Positions 27,880 to 42,739 of a stretch of DNA of 64,000 nucleotides are shown here, piece after piece. How positions within the stretch are numbered: the first letter of the stretch is position 1; each line of letters begins with the position of its first letter. Both the position numbers and the translations under genes were made by a program. The stretch is from Candidatus Caldilinea saccharophila (GTDB lineage Bacteria > Chloroflexota > Anaerolineae > Caldilineales > Caldilineaceae): contig JADJVW010000019.1 in the NCBI GenBank assembly GCA_016710365.1, positions 1-64,000 of the forward strand, given 5' to 3'. The notes below the pieces were generated by a model. That model had not been told where the DNA came from. It did no database searches and saw only the letters and a list, made by a program, of their open reading frames with translations.

Positions 27880-28881
27880 TTACGGCCACTGCGCGCCGGT
27901 AGTCTCCACATAAATGGAATACAACGACTGGCCGCCAGTCATGAAGAGCCGATTCTTCCTGGCGCCGCCAAAGCAGAGGTTGGAGCAGGGTTCGGGCAGG
28001 TGAATTTTGCCGATCAGCACGCCGTCGGGCGCGTAACAATGCACGCCATCATAGCCTGGGCCGCCCCAGCCTGCCGCGGCCCAGACGTTGCCATCGGCGT
28101 CGGTGCGGATGCCGTCGGCCATCCCCGGCGTCATGTCGGCGAACAGCCGCCCGTTCGCCAGGCGTGCACCGTCATCGACCACATCGAAGACGCGGATGTG
28201 GCGCGGCCCGTGTGGCGTATGCGAGGCGCCGGTGTCGACGATGTAGAGCAGCATCTCGTCCGGCGAAAAGCAGAGGCCGTTGGGCCGGTCGAAGTCGGCC
28301 GCGACGACGGTGGCCGCGTGGCTCTGCGCGTCGATGCGATAGACGTTGCGCGGCAACTCAAACGGCGCCACCGCGCCTTCGTAATTCTTGAGCAGACCAT
28401 AGCCTGGGTCGGTGAACCAGATCGACCCGTCGGACTTGACAACCACGTCGTTGGGCGCGTTGAGCCGCTTGCCCTCGAACGCGTCCATCAACACGGTGAT
28501 GCTGCCGTCGTACTCCGTGCGCGTGACGCGGCGCGCGCCATGCTCGCAGGTGACCAACCGCCCCTGCCGGTCGCGCGTGTTGCCATTGGCGTAATTTGAC
28601 GGGCTGCGGAAGTTGCTCACCGCGCCGGTTTCTTCGTCCCACCGCAGCATCCGGTTGTTGGGGATGTCACTCCACAGCAGGTAGCGGCCATCGCCAAACC
28701 AGACCGGCCCTTCGCACCAGCGCCCGCCGGTGGCCAGCAGCTCGATCACCGCGCTGCCCAGGTTGTACTGCGCAAAGCGCGGGTCGAGCTCCTCCACCGC
28801 CGGCTCCGGGTAGCGCACGAGCCCGCGCTGGCGCACCCACATCTCCGCTGCCGTGACCGCCTGATTCGATAGTGCGTACAT
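27880..28881 (-). CDS. SMP-30/gluconolactonase family protein
   Basis: A 333-residue six-bladed beta-propeller of the SMP-30/gluconolactonase/LRE type. Family segments: EGPVWFGDGRYLLWSDI (metal-binding Glu), LNAPNDVVVKSDGSIWFTDPGYG (Asn/Asp), FDRPNGLCFSPDEMLLYIVDTG and a final NLCFGG. Members hydrolyse sugar lactones with a divalent metal. The ATG at 28881 begins MYALSNQAVTAAEMW. No adjacent sugar pathway gene identifies the substrate. Confidence 0.9.
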   Translation of the reverse strand: MYALSNQAVTAAEMWVRQRGLVRYPEPAVEELDPRFAQYNLGSAVIELLATGGRWCEGPVWFGDGRYLLWSDIPNNRMLRWDEETGAVSNFRSPSNYANGNTRDRQGRLVTCEHGARRVTRTEYDGSITVLMDAFEGKRLNAPNDVVVKSDGSIWFTDPGYGLLKNYEGAVAPFELPRNVYRIDAQSHAATVVAADFDRPNGLCFSPDEMLLYIVDTGASHTPHGPRHIRVFDVVDDGARLANGRLFADMTPGMADGIRTDADGNVWAAAGWGGPGYDGVHCYAPDGVLIGKIHLPEPCSNLCFGGARKNRLFMTGGQSLYSIYVETTGAQWP

Positions 28882-28916
28882 AGTAAATGTGTCCCTTCGC
28901 AAAAAAAATGATGGGC

Positions 28917-29003
28917 CCACGGATTAGACGGATCAACGCGGATAAAAAAACTTTGAGAAAAAATCTGTGCCGATCCGCCTAATCCGTAAAATCCGTGGTC
29001 TAT
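28917..29003. repeat. ATCCGTGG-type intergenic palindrome
   Basis: CCACGGATTAGACGGATC...GCGGAT is mirrored by ATCCGCCTAATCCGTAAAATCCGTGG across an A-rich loop. Similar pieces occur at 15160-15225 and near 57485. It may also act as a transcription end for the CHAT gene upstream region; no evidence beyond the fold. Confidence 0.65.
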
Positions 29004-29013
29004 TTTTGAATGC

Positions 29014-31378
29014 TCACGACGATCCAATCTGCACGATCGCGTTCGGGTCGCCGTACAGGGTGTAAGCCAGCCAGGTCGGGTTGACCGGGTCGAGGTCGCG
29101 CAGATGCGCGCGCGCCGCCCGCATCGCCTCGCCGAGCGCGTCGCCCTCCGCAAGCCGGTTGTAGAAGTGCTTGGAAAACTCCACAGCCAGTTCGTCGTGC
29201 ACTTCCCAGAGCGCGCCCACAAACGCGGCGGCATTGGCCTCTTTGAAAAGCTTCTCTGCCCAGCCGCCCAGCCCGGTCAGGCCAAAGTTGGCGCGCCCGC
29301 CGTCACAGGCATTGAGGAAGACCAGCGGCATCGAGCGGCGCATCCCGCAACAGGCTGCCGCGCAGATCGCCAGGGTGCAGCGGGGCGTCGGCCAGTTCGA
29401 TCACGGACTGGTCCGCATCCTCGGCATTGAATTGGCCGTGCGTCGCAATGTGCATCACCTGGTAGCCGCCCGCGGTAAAGAGATCGAGCACCTCCTGGCG
29501 CAACATTGACGGGCCGGAGAGCGTGATCATGCGCCGCGTGGAAAGGTCGTCGAAAAACGCGCGCTCGCTATCCACGGCGGGCAAGCCCACATCGGGCAGC
29601 ACGAGCGCCGCGGTCTTTACATCCACGCGGGCGAGAGGGCCACGCCCGGCCAGCCAGCGCGCAAGCTGAAAGCGCGTCGCCCAGAAATCGTCCGTGTACT
29701 CTTTGGCCTCACTCACGCTGTAATGATAGGGCTTGAGTAACTCCCACGGGATCCACGGTTCGTCGCTGGTGATAAGCAGCGATTGGATGACGCCCGCCTC
29801 GCGCAGCGGCATGATGCGCGCAAAGTATTCCTCGCGAAACCGTTCGGGCAGCAACTGCTCGAACAGCCCTTCGGCCAACAAGGTGAGTTTTTGCGTGGCG
29901 TCGGCGCGCTCCGCCTCCGTCAGATCCGCGGTCAGGGCTGCCACCATCGCGTCGAGCGGGTCAAGCTCCTGCGCCAAAAAGGTCATCGGATCCTTGCTGG
30001 TCAGCGGCGTCTCGCCCATGAACTCCGAACGATAGGGAACTTCGGCGAGGGAAGAATCAAGCCAGAAGGCCAACGTGTTTGCCTCCACCTTCTTGACCAC
30101 GCGCAGGTGAAGGTCGGCGGGCGGCGGCGGCGTGCGCTCGAAGCGCGCAAACTCCGGCACGTCGGCGTCGCCGCGCGGCAGCGTGACGCTGGCGCCAGAG
30201 GTCTGGATCTCCGTAACCTCGGTCATAAACGCGACGCTGCCGACCTGCCGCCCCTTGTGATAGAAATCAATGGTGATGCGCTTCTTGCCAAGCGGGTCGC
30301 TCTTGAGCAGAAAGACCGCGGGGTCGGAATCCTGGTCATAGCGCACCGTGATCGTCCGCTCCCACAGCCGCGTCTCCTCGTCGAAGTCGGGCGCCAGCAC
30401 GCGCACGGTGAGATATTCAGGCAGCGGCGCGTCGTTGCCGATCTGGGTGAACTCCACCGGCACGACGCTACTGGCCGCGGTTGTTTCCGGCTTTTGCAGC
30501 CGCAGCCGCACGACCAGCCAGTTCACCTGCCGGCGTTGAACGCTCACGGGAAATTTCACTTCGGTGTGGAAGTTGACTGGGATCGTCGTCGTTTCCGGCG
30601 CAATGGCGGCCTCCGGTGCGCTCTCATCTGCGCTTGGGAAGGCTGCCGCGCCTTTGGGAATCGCTGCGGTTGCTTCCAGTTCGCCAGCCGCGCCAAATCC
30701 GGCCGCGCTGCGCCGGATCAGCTTCTGCACTTCTTTCCACTTGAAGAACTGGTCGGTCAAGGCCGCGACGACGCCTGGGATCGTCTCCAATTGTTTGAGC
30801 GCAGCTTCGTAGGCGGTCGTGGCCGCCATGTGTGACGCGCCTGCGAGCATGGTGGCCAGCGTTGCGTCGACGGTGCTGAGTTGCTGGTGTGCATCGTTGG
30901 GCAGCCGGTCAAGCAGCGTGGCGATCGCGGGGCGCAGTTCACGCCACGCCTCAGGCGTTTCGTTGGCGACGTAGAACCAGCGCTGCACGGCATAGGCGGG
31001 CGGGTCGGCCGCGCGCAGCATTCCGGCCAGTGCTTGCAGCCGCTCTGCCGTGACCGGCGCCGTGCTCAACAGCCCTACAGAACGCACCGGCGTCGTGCGA
31101 TTTGCCGGCGGTTGCAAAGCAGCGAGTCGATCCAGTTCGTCGCCGGCAACGCTCCGCACTAGCGGCAGACGCAAAGCGGCCACGGCAAAATCGGCCGCGG
31201 CTCCGCGAAAACGTTCCTGGTCGGGGGCGGGGGCCAGGGCGTCCAACTCAGCGGCCAGCGTAGCGCGCAACTGGTCAAGCGCGGGCAGCGTCGTGCGGTG
31301 CGGTAAGTGTGGCCAGCGCCGGTAGAGCGCCAGCACGCCCTGTTCGAGCAGTCCGTCTACAGATTGAAGTTGGGCCAT
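29014..31378 (-). CDS. CHAT-domain (caspase-like) protein, one frame break
   Basis: About 787 residues. The N-terminal 500 residues are not recognised; they include charged helical and beta segments (VKFPVSVQRRQVNWLVVRLRL). The C-terminal region is a CHAT peptidase domain: ITSDEPWIPWELLKPY, the catalytic His in VMHIATHGQFN, and, after a frame break at about 29340, the catalytic Cys in LVFLNACDGGRAN, then AAAFVGALWEVHDELAVEFSKHFY. Both catalytic residues are present, unlike the CHAT at 47399-49958. CHAT proteases act in bacterial programmed death and defence. The ATG at 31378 follows GGAGAGACCAACT. Confidence 0.82.
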
Positions 31379-31485
31379 AGTTGGTCTCTCCGTGCAACGA
31401 ATCGTGGACATCTCGTCCGCACGGGCGGGCAGGGATGCCCGCGATCCAGGCTGCGCAGGTGCGGTTTTTGCACAAATATGGCAGC

Positions 31486-31496
31486 AGTATACCATA
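31486..31496 (-). promoter_or_regulatory. Extended -10 promoter candidate (CHAT gene)
   Basis: TATGGTATACT on the minus strand, about 110 bases before the CHAT start. It is divergent from the alaS promoter 40 bases away. Confidence 0.45.
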
Positions 31497-31532
31497 TCTC
31501 TCCTCTTCTATTGCCCCGAAACCGCGATTTTT

Positions 31533-31561
31533 TTGACACGCCTACTCCTTTGCCCTACAAT
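31533..31561 (+). promoter_or_regulatory. Consensus sigma70 promoter of the alaS run
   Basis: -35 TTGACA (31533-31538), exactly 17 bases, -10 TACAAT (31556-31561). The alaS ATG is 56 bases further on. It is the best promoter match in the window. Confidence 0.8.
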
Positions 31562-31616
31562 CGCAAGGATATTGCACGCGCGTCTCTGCGCATAGAACGC
31601 TTATGGACGAACGCTT

Positions 31617-35876
<4,260 letters not shown>

Positions 35877-35896
<20 letters not shown>

Positions 35897-36383
35897 CGAC
35901 ATCCTTTCCCCTACTGGCAAACTCCTGGCGCTCGACGTCGGGTTGGCGCGCATTGGGGTGGCAGTGTGCGATCCGCTGCAACTGGCCGCCCGCCCGCTGA
36001 CTGTGCTCCAGCGCCGCAGCCGCAACGAGGATTTTGCACAGTTGGCGAACCTGGTGCGCCGCGAAGAGGTGCAGGCGATCATCTGTGGCCTGCCGCTCAA
36101 TATGGATGGCAGCGAAGGAGAGTGGGCGCAGACGGTGCGCAAATGGGCGCTGCGATTGGCGCACGCGCTGCGCGCATTGCTGGGCGCGCCCCTGCCTGTG
36201 ATCTTCTGGGACGAACGCTTGAGCACCTATGCGGCGCAGACGATTCTGGCCGAGCGTGGCGGAGATGTGGCTGAAGACGCCGCGGCCGCGGCCGTCATTT
36301 TGCAGAGCTATCTGGACAGCAGGTCGGCGCCGGCAGCCGTGAGCTATGGGCGCATCGACCTCCCTCCCAAATTAACGCAGTAA
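35877..36383 (+). CDS. ruvX: RuvX/YqgF family RNase H-fold nuclease
   Basis: 168 residues of the YqgF family (putative Holliday junction resolvase; a role in 16S rRNA maturation is known for some). Visible motifs: LALDVGLARIGVAV (first Asp), GLPLNMDGSEGEWA, FWDERLSTYAA (Glu) and DVAEDAAAAAVILQSYL (last Asp). The ATG overlaps the preceding gene by 20 bases. The C-terminal tail is about 20 residues longer than the core family. Confidence 0.92.
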
Positions 36384-36507
36384 GTTGCCTGGGATGACCC
36401 AGCTTGCCAGAAATTTTCAGAGGAAACGTAACGGGGAAGTGAGTGCAATGAGGGAGCGTCGCCCCTCGCAACTCGCCCCTCGCAACTGATAAGGATTGTG
36501 GACGCGT

Positions 36508-37800
36508 ATGGCGATCGACGAACGACAGCAACAGGTGCTGGTGCGACGCACAGAGCTAGACCAGGCGCGCAGTAATTGGCGCAGTCAGGTGCAGGGCGCC
36601 CCGCTGATTTGGAACCTGTTGAAATTGGGCACGCTCCTGCTCGTCCTCGGCGTGCTGGCTGGCGCCTGGTTTGTCAGCACGGCGCACCTGGACGAGCAGT
36701 TGCTGGCCGCGCCGCAGAGCACCGCCGGTCTGATCGACCCCAACGCCAACCAATTTTCGCTCGACCCGGACAGCATCGAGCAACAGGTGCTGGCCTTTAA
36801 CCTGCGTCTGCGCGAGGACGAACTCACCGTACCGGCGGGCAATGACCTGCGTCCGCGTCCGTTCACTGTAGTGCCGGGCGAGCCTGCACGCTTTATCGCC
36901 GCGCGGTTGGCGCAAGAAGGCCTTATTACCGATTCTGACCTTTTCAACCTATACTTGCGCGTCACTGGGCTGGAGCGCAACATCGAGGCAGGCAACTTCA
37001 TGCTGGCCGAAACGATGACGATGCCGGAAATCGCCGAGTCGCTACAAAATGCGCTCTTCGAGGAAGCGCTCGTCACCATTCCCGAAGGGATGCGCGCCGA
37101 AGAGATCGCCGAGCGGCTCTCGGAGGCGAACATCATCGAGAACGACCGCTTCCTGGCCGCGGTGCGCAACCCACGCAGCCTGACAATTTTTGACAGCTAC
37201 GATTTTCTGCAGAGCCTGCCGGCCGATGCTTCGCTGGAAGGCTTTCTCTTTCCCGACACCTATCGTTTGCCCGTGCTGGCCGCCACGCCCGAACAGGTGA
37301 TCCGCCCTTTCCTGGACAACTTTGAGGACAGAGTGGGGGTCAAAAACCTGACCGGCGGCGGCAGCGGGTTGAGCGGGCGCGACCTGATCACTGTCGCCAG
37401 CATCGTCGAGCGCGAGGCGGTCCAATCCGATGAACGGCCCATTATTGCGGGCGTCTACATCAATCGCCTCAACAATAAGTGCCCGGAGGTCGGCGGCCCC
37501 TATTTGCAGGCTGACCCCACGGTTCAATATGCGCGCGGCACCGTGGGCAATTGGTGGTGGAAGCCGCAGTCGGTGGAAGAATACAAATTTGTGCAAAGCC
37601 CCTACAACACCTATCTCTCGCCTGGCTTGCCGCCGGGGCCGATCGCCAACCCAGGGCTGAGCGCCATCGAAGCGACGCGCAACCCGGCGCAAACCGGCTA
37701 CTGTTTCTTCGTGGCGACCGGCGAGGATGGGCGGCACATTTTTGTTCAAACTTACACCGAACAGCAACAAAGCCTTCAGACATACGGTTACAATCCGTAA
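36508..37800 (+). CDS. mltG: Endolytic murein transglycosylase MltG
   Basis: 430 residues, YceG/MltG family, which cuts nascent glycan strands at the membrane. One membrane helix at about residues 38-58 (LLKLGTLLLVLGVLAGAWFV), a LysM-like domain, then the catalytic domain: FLFPDTYRL, DLITVASIVEREA with the catalytic Glu, GVYINRL, LQADPTVQYA, SPYNTYLSPGLPPGPIANPG and FFVATGEDGRHIF. The ATG at 36508 is chosen over the GTG two codons earlier. A 13-base direct repeat (GCCCCTCGCAACT) lies upstream at about 36464-36490. Confidence 0.95.
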   Translation: MAIDERQQQVLVRRTELDQARSNWRSQVQGAPLIWNLLKLGTLLLVLGVLAGAWFVSTAHLDEQLLAAPQSTAGLIDPNANQFSLDPDSIEQQVLAFNLRLREDELTVPAGNDLRPRPFTVVPGEPARFIAARLAQEGLITDSDLFNLYLRVTGLERNIEAGNFMLAETMTMPEIAESLQNALFEEALVTIPEGMRAEEIAERLSEANIIENDRFLAAVRNPRSLTIFDSYDFLQSLPADASLEGFLFPDTYRLPVLAATPEQVIRPFLDNFEDRVGVKNLTGGGSGLSGRDLITVASIVEREAVQSDERPIIAGVYINRLNNKCPEVGGPYLQADPTVQYARGTVGNWWWKPQSVEEYKFVQSPYNTYLSPGLPPGPIANPGLSAIEATRNPAQTGYCFFVATGEDGRHIFVQTYTEQQQSLQTYGYNP

Positions 37801-37930
37801 TCCGGCTCCCTTGAAAACGACGTTGAAACCAGACTTTCTGGACGCGGAGACGCAGAGCGGCAGAGAAAACGCAGAGAAATCTGTACAAGGTTCTTGCTTT
37901 TCCTCTGCGAGCCTCCGCATCTCAGCGCCT

Positions 37931-38878
37931 CTGCATCAAAATAAATGGCGCAGATCGATCATCCTGCTCATGCTGGGGCTAGTGCTTGCCGCCTGCACCG
38001 ATGTGCGCCCGATTGTGAAGATCGGCCTGATCGCGCCCTTCGAGGGATTGTATCGACGCACAGGCTATGAGGCGTTGGCCGCGATGCGGCAGGCGCTGGC
38101 CGACGCGCCGACCGGCCCCGTAGCTATCATCCCGTTGGCGCTTGATGACAGTGCAGACCCCACACGCACCGTACGCGCCGCGGAAAAGTTGCTCGTCGAT
38201 CCCCAGGTGCAGGCCGTGGTCGGCCCGCTGTCGCCGGCGCTGGCTGCGGCAAGCCGCGACCGTCTGGAGGCGGCGTCGTTACCCTGGTTTGCCCCCTATG
38301 CGGTGGCGCCAGCCGGTGGTTTTGCCGCGCCGTCCGACGATGCCTGGGCAGCCGGCTTGATCCGCGCGGCCGGCGCGGCCGTGCAGAGGCAAGGCGCGAC
38401 GACGCTTGTCCTGGCCGGCAATGCGCAAGGCTGGCCCGCGTGGGACGATGCGGCATGGGCAGCAGTTGCGGGGCTGCCGGTGCGTACGTTACGCGACGAT
38501 CCTGCTGCCGTCGCCTCACTCACCAGCCGTGACGCCATCTTCTGGCGCGGCGCGGCCAACGAGGCAGCCACCTTTTTGGAGCGATTGCCGCCTCAACTTG
38601 CGGACATGTCCTTCTGGCTCGGGCCCGCGGGCGGCGACCCTATCCTGACAGAACGCGCTATAATTGACAGCAAATTGTATTGGTTGACGTGGTCAAACGT
38701 CCACTATAATGACTGGGCAGCGCACCATTCACCAGCGACGCCTTCTGCGTTTCTCGTCTACCAGGCGGCGCGTGCAGCCATCGAAGCAGTGACGGGTGTA
38801 GCCTCGACCGCTGTCACCCCGTGGCATGTCGAGATGTTCGAGGTGGAGGATGGGGTGAGTCGTTCCTACACCCCTTGA
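37931..38878 (+). CDS. Periplasmic-binding-protein-like lipoprotein, start uncertain
   Basis: About 315 residues with a lipoprotein signal (RRSIILLMLGLVLAACTD; lipobox LAAC). The rest, VKIGLIAPFEGLYRRTGYEALAAMRQALAD and VVGPLSPALAAASRDRLEAASLPWF, is a type-I periplasmic-binding fold as in branched-chain amino acid receptors. No ordinary start codon lies at the right place in this frame. The upstream DNA (37800-37940) is a CTCTGCG-type repeat open in the same frame, so the true start may be lost to an indel. It follows mltG and precedes a glycosyltransferase. The ligand is unknown. Confidence 0.7.
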   Translation: MHQNKWRRSIILLMLGLVLAACTDVRPIVKIGLIAPFEGLYRRTGYEALAAMRQALADAPTGPVAIIPLALDDSADPTRTVRAAEKLLVDPQVQAVVGPLSPALAAASRDRLEAASLPWFAPYAVAPAGGFAAPSDDAWAAGLIRAAGAAVQRQGATTLVLAGNAQGWPAWDDAAWAAVAGLPVRTLRDDPAAVASLTSRDAIFWRGAANEAATFLERLPPQLADMSFWLGPAGGDPILTERAIIDSKLYWLTWSNVHYNDWAAHHSPATPSAFLVYQAARAAIEAVTGVASTAVTPWHVEMFEVEDGVSRSYTP

Positions 38879-38903
38879 GACCGTAGCGTCTCCAAGGTAT
38901 TTT

Positions 38904-40113
38904 ATGCGTATATTACTAATCTCATGGGAATATCCTCCCAATGTAGTCGGCGGCATGGGAAAACATGTGGCCGACCTGGCGCCGGCTTTGGCAGGACAAC
39001 CAACCGACGACGGGCCGCTCTACGTTGATGTTCTCACGACGCGTTTCAGCGGCGGCGCCCCAGAGGAGCAGGTCAACGAATTTCTGACCTTGCACCGCGT
39101 TGATGTCCCGCCGATCGACCCGCTGGATCACTACAACAGCGTCGTGGAGGGCAACCAGTGGCTGACTGCCTACGCCGAACAGCTTGGCGAGCGCCTTACC
39201 TTACGACCTGATCCACACCCATGACTGGCTCGTTGCCAAGACAGGCATTGCGCTCAAGCATCGCTGGAAGACGCCGCTGATCACCACCATCCACGCCACC
39301 GAGCGCGGGCGGCATCAGGGACACCTGCCGAGCGAAACCAGTTGGCAGATCGACAAACTGGAAGGGCAGAGTTGTTTTGAGTCGTGGAACGTTATTGCGT
39401 GCAGCACATTTATGCAGCATGAACTGCAAAACTACTTTGGCGTGCCCGAAAGCAAGACCGTGATCATTCCCAATGGCATCAACATCGCAGAAATGACGCG
39501 TTGTGCAGAGGGGCAGCGCACCTTGTTGCGCCAGCGCTACGCACCTGACAACGAGCGCCTCTTACTTTACGTGGGGCGTATCGTGCATGAAAAAGGGCTG
39601 CACGTGTTGATTCGCGCCATGCCGCGCATTTTGGCCGATTATCCCAACACACGGCTGCTGGTGGTCGGCAAAAATGGCGAGAAATATTGGCCGCTGGCCT
39701 ATGAACTGAACGTCGAGAAGTCGATCAACTTCTTGGGGTTTGTGAGCGATGACGAACGTGACTGCCTGTACGCCATCGTCGACGCTGCCATCTTTCCGAG
39801 CCTCTACGAACCTTTTGGCATCGTTGCACTCGAAGCGATGGCCGCCGGCGCCAGCGTCGTTGCGTCGAGCGTGGGTGGGCTGGCGGAAGTCGTCCACCAC
39901 AAAGAGAACGGCCTGACCATCTATCCCAACGACCCGATGAGCATCGTGTGGGCGGTCAATCAGCTCTTTTCCCATCCGACTGCCGACGAGGAGCGCCGCC
40001 ACCGCGCGCAGGTCGAAGTCGAAGAGAAGTACGCATGGCGTCACATTGCCAAATCCACCGCAGCGCTCTACAACCAGGTCGTGCGGGAGCGACGCAATAC
40101 GGAGTGGGAGTAG
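38904..40113 (+). CDS. Glycosyltransferase family 4, one frame break
   Basis: About 400 residues. The N-terminus MRILLISWEYPPNVVGGMGKHVADLAPAL is the GGxGxH loop of glycogen-synthase-like GT4 enzymes. The frame breaks at about 39190 and resumes ASALPYDLIHTHDWLVAKTG. The C-terminal nucleotide-sugar domain has LLYVGRIVHEKGLHVLIRA and FPSLYEPFGIVALEAMAAGASVVAS (E-x7-E). The donor and acceptor are unknown; a glucan or cell-envelope polysaccharide is likely. Confidence 0.88.
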
Positions 40114-40310
40114 GTCACGCTGCCAGCGTGACGGCGGTGGGTGGCGCGACCCTGGCGTCGGCGCAAGACACGTCGGGCTGATAGCCCGACCTACGCATCG
40201 TTGCCGCTGTACTTTGTAGGTCACGCTGCCAGCGTGACGATGTTGGTTGGCGCGACCTCTCCTTGGCCGTGGCCCCGTCGGGCTGATAGCCCGACCTACG
40301 TTTTGTTGGC
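40113..40310. repeat. REP-like palindromes (two tandem units)
   Basis: Two units each contain GTAGGTCACGCTGCCAGCGTGAC followed about 60 bases later by GTCGGGCTGATAGCCCGACC. Each half is a short perfect palindrome. The second palindrome type recurs at 51038-51060 and 57563-57584. They lie between convergent genes and may act as bidirectional terminators. Confidence 0.8.
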
Positions 40311-41624
40311 TGTGCTCACAATCCGATCCAGCACAATTGGTAATGAGGCAGCCGGTGTGGCGTCGATGGTGTACGCTGCCTGCAGTCGTGCGCTTACGGC
40401 CGCGGCGGCAGTTTCGCTGGACGCGTGGATGGTGCAGAGCGTCTCGCCGGCGGCAATCTGATCCCCCACCTTGGCGGCCAGCAGGACGCCCACCGCCGGG
40501 TCGATTGGATCGCCCTTCTTCAGCCGCCCGCCGCCTAGATCGACCGTCACCAGCCCAACCTCGCGCGCATCGATGGCATGAACATAGCCGCTGGCCGGCG
40601 CGGGCACACGCATTTGCACGGGCGCAGACGGCAACCGTTCAGGATGGTCGACCAGCGCCGCATCTCCCCCTTGGGAAGCCACAAAAGCCCGGAGCTTGTC
40701 GAACGCGCGACCTTCAGCGATGACCGCACTCACCTGGGCGCGCGCCGCAGCCAGATCATCCGCCGCACCGGCGATCAGCAACATTTCACCGGCCACTGCC
40801 TCGACCAGCTCCTGGAAATCTGCCGGGCCGGCGCCGTGCAGCGTGGCGATGGCCTCTTGCACCTCCAGCGCGTTGCCACGGCCAGCCCCAGCGGGCTGTT
40901 CCATCTGCGTGATGAGCGCCGTCACCTTGCGACCGGCCAGGACGCCGATGGCGACCATCTGCCGCGCCAGCGCCTGGGCGTCGGCCAGCGTTGCCATAAA
41001 TGCGCCGCGGCCACACTTGACATCGAGCACGATGGCGTCGGCGCCCGCGGCCAGCTTTTTGCTCATGATGCTGGCCGCGATCAGCGGCAGGCTGGGCACC
41101 GTGCCGGTCACATCGCGCAGCGCGTAGAGCAGCTTGTCGGCGGGCGCCAGGTTGGCCGTCTGCGCGGCGATCACCAATCCGATCGCGCGCAACTGGCGGC
41201 GGAAATGCTCTTCGGAAATCTCCGCGCTCCAGCCTGCGATGCTCTCCAGCTTGTCGATTGTGCCGCCGGAGAAGCTGAGGCCGCGGCCGCTCATCTTGCC
41301 GACGGGCAGCCCGCACGCGGCCGCAATCGGCCCGACGGCCAGCGTCGTTTTGTCGCCCACCCCGCCCGACGAATGTTTGTCGACGATTACCGCGCCGGGC
41401 AACACGTCGTGCAGGTCGAGTTGGTCGCCCGACGCGGCCATCGCCAGCGTGAGGTCGGTCGTCTCCTGGTCGGTCATGCCGCGGAAGTAGATCGCCATCA
41501 GCCACGCCGCGGCCTGGTAGTCGGGAATCGCACCGGCAGTGAGGCCGTGGATAAAGAAGTCAAGCTCCTGGCGCGTCAGTTCGCCGCCGTCGCGCTTTTT
41601 GACGATGATATCGACTGGATTCAT
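40296..41624 (-). CDS. Pyrimidine-nucleoside (thymidine) phosphorylase
   Basis: 442 residues; phosphorolysis of thymidine/uridine to base and (deoxy)ribose-1-phosphate. Motifs: VDIIVKKRDGGELTRQEL at the start, VDKHSSGGVGDKTTLAVGP (phosphate site; the usual KHSTGGVGD has T), GLPVGKMSGRGLSFSGGTIDKLESI and the C-terminal PVQMRVPAPASGYV. AGGAGG precedes the ATG at 41622-41624 by 9 bases. It starts only 13 bases after the stop of the coiled-coil/transglutaminase gene, so it could be transcribed with the conflict locus. Confidence 0.93.
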   Translation of the reverse strand: MNPVDIIVKKRDGGELTRQELDFFIHGLTAGAIPDYQAAAWLMAIYFRGMTDQETTDLTLAMAASGDQLDLHDVLPGAVIVDKHSSGGVGDKTTLAVGPIAAACGLPVGKMSGRGLSFSGGTIDKLESIAGWSAEISEEHFRRQLRAIGLVIAAQTANLAPADKLLYALRDVTGTVPSLPLIAASIMSKKLAAGADAIVLDVKCGRGAFMATLADAQALARQMVAIGVLAGRKVTALITQMEQPAGAGRGNALEVQEAIATLHGAGPADFQELVEAVAGEMLLIAGAADDLAAARAQVSAVIAEGRAFDKLRAFVASQGGDAALVDHPERLPSAPVQMRVPAPASGYVHAIDAREVGLVTVDLGGGRLKKGDPIDPAVGVLLAAKVGDQIAAGETLCTIHASSETAAAAVSARLQAAYTIDATPAASLPIVLDRIVSTANKT

Positions 41625-41637
41625 GATGGTTGTCCTC

Positions 41638-42739
41638 CTATTCCAAGGGCGTGATGTGGTGCTGGGTGCGCAGGGTCTTGACGGGCCAGCGGCGAAACCA
41701 GGTCGCATCGCCTGTGCGGGCGGCCTGTTCCTGCAAAAAAGCAGCTTTGCGCCGGCCAAGCTTGCGCGCCTCCGCAAAGTCGTTGGTGGCAAGCACCGTG
41801 GTTTCCAGATACTCCCACGCGCCGCTGCCCCGACCCGTCTCCCAGCCCACGAGCGCATGGTTGCGGCTGATGATCAGCGCCGGGCTGAGCGTGCACGCTT
41901 CGAGCAGGCTGGCAAAGAGCAGGACGCCGTCGATGCAGTTGGCGGAGCGCAGTCGCAAGCTCTCGCTGGGCAGCCGCACACGCTGATCGAGCGCGGCGGC
42001 GTCAGGATTGAAGCTGCTCTGCGAGTCGATGTACGCAATGCCGGCGTCGTGCTTGAGCACATCGTAGAGCGCGTTGACCTGCAAGACAACGTCCGCCTGA
42101 TAGCCCGCCAGTCTGCGCGCCGGGTGGCGATCCACCGCCTGGCGCAGCGTTTCCAGCACCGCCCCCGCGTTTGGCGTGACAAACGCGGCGAGGTAGCGGG
42201 TCAGGTCGATCCAGGCGTTGGTGGAGGGGTCGCGGGCGGCGATCGGCGCGGCGTTGCGCGCCAGCAGGACAATGCGCACGCTCTCCTGCTGCAAGGCGCG
42301 GCCCGTGTCGAGATCGCTGACCGCCACCGACAGCATGGCGCGCGTCAGCTCGCTCAGCCCTTGCACCGCGGGCTTGCGCAGCGCGGGCAACTGGCGCACG
42401 GTCGTCGTCGCGCCTGCGGCCAGGGACACGGTTGTCTCGGCCGTGTGGCTGTACTCCTGGATGTGGCTGCGGACGAGCAAACGGCGGGGCTGCGCGGGCG
42501 GATGGCGGGCGGATGGCGATGGCGAGGCCGGCCGGTGGCTCTTGCCCCAGGTCGTTAAGTTGCGCCCACACCGCCGCCAGGCGCGCGGTAAGCTCCGCCA
42601 CCTGCGCTTCCAGCAGCGGGCGGTCCGCAGCGTTGGCCGTGGTTTGCAGTTGCTGGGACGCAGCCGCGTGCTGTCTGACGAGCAGGTCGTACTGTTTTTG
42701 CCGTTCGCGGCGTTGCAGTTCGAGGGGAGATGGTGTCAT
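41638..42739 (-). CDS. Coiled-coil plus transglutaminase-like protein, one frame break
   Basis: The N-terminus (SPLELQRRERQKQYDLLVRQHAAASQQLQTTANAADRPLLEAQ...) is a coiled coil closely similar to those of the proteins at 52204-53247 and 53286-53780. After a linker and a frame break at about 42480 comes a region ending in SANCIDGVLLFASLLEACTL...IISRNHALVGWETG...EYLETT. The Cys and His are placed as in transglutaminase/papain-like folds. This suggests a cysteine-dependent effector recruited through its coiled coil. The ATG overlaps the DUF2442 stop by four bases (ATGA). Confidence 0.7.
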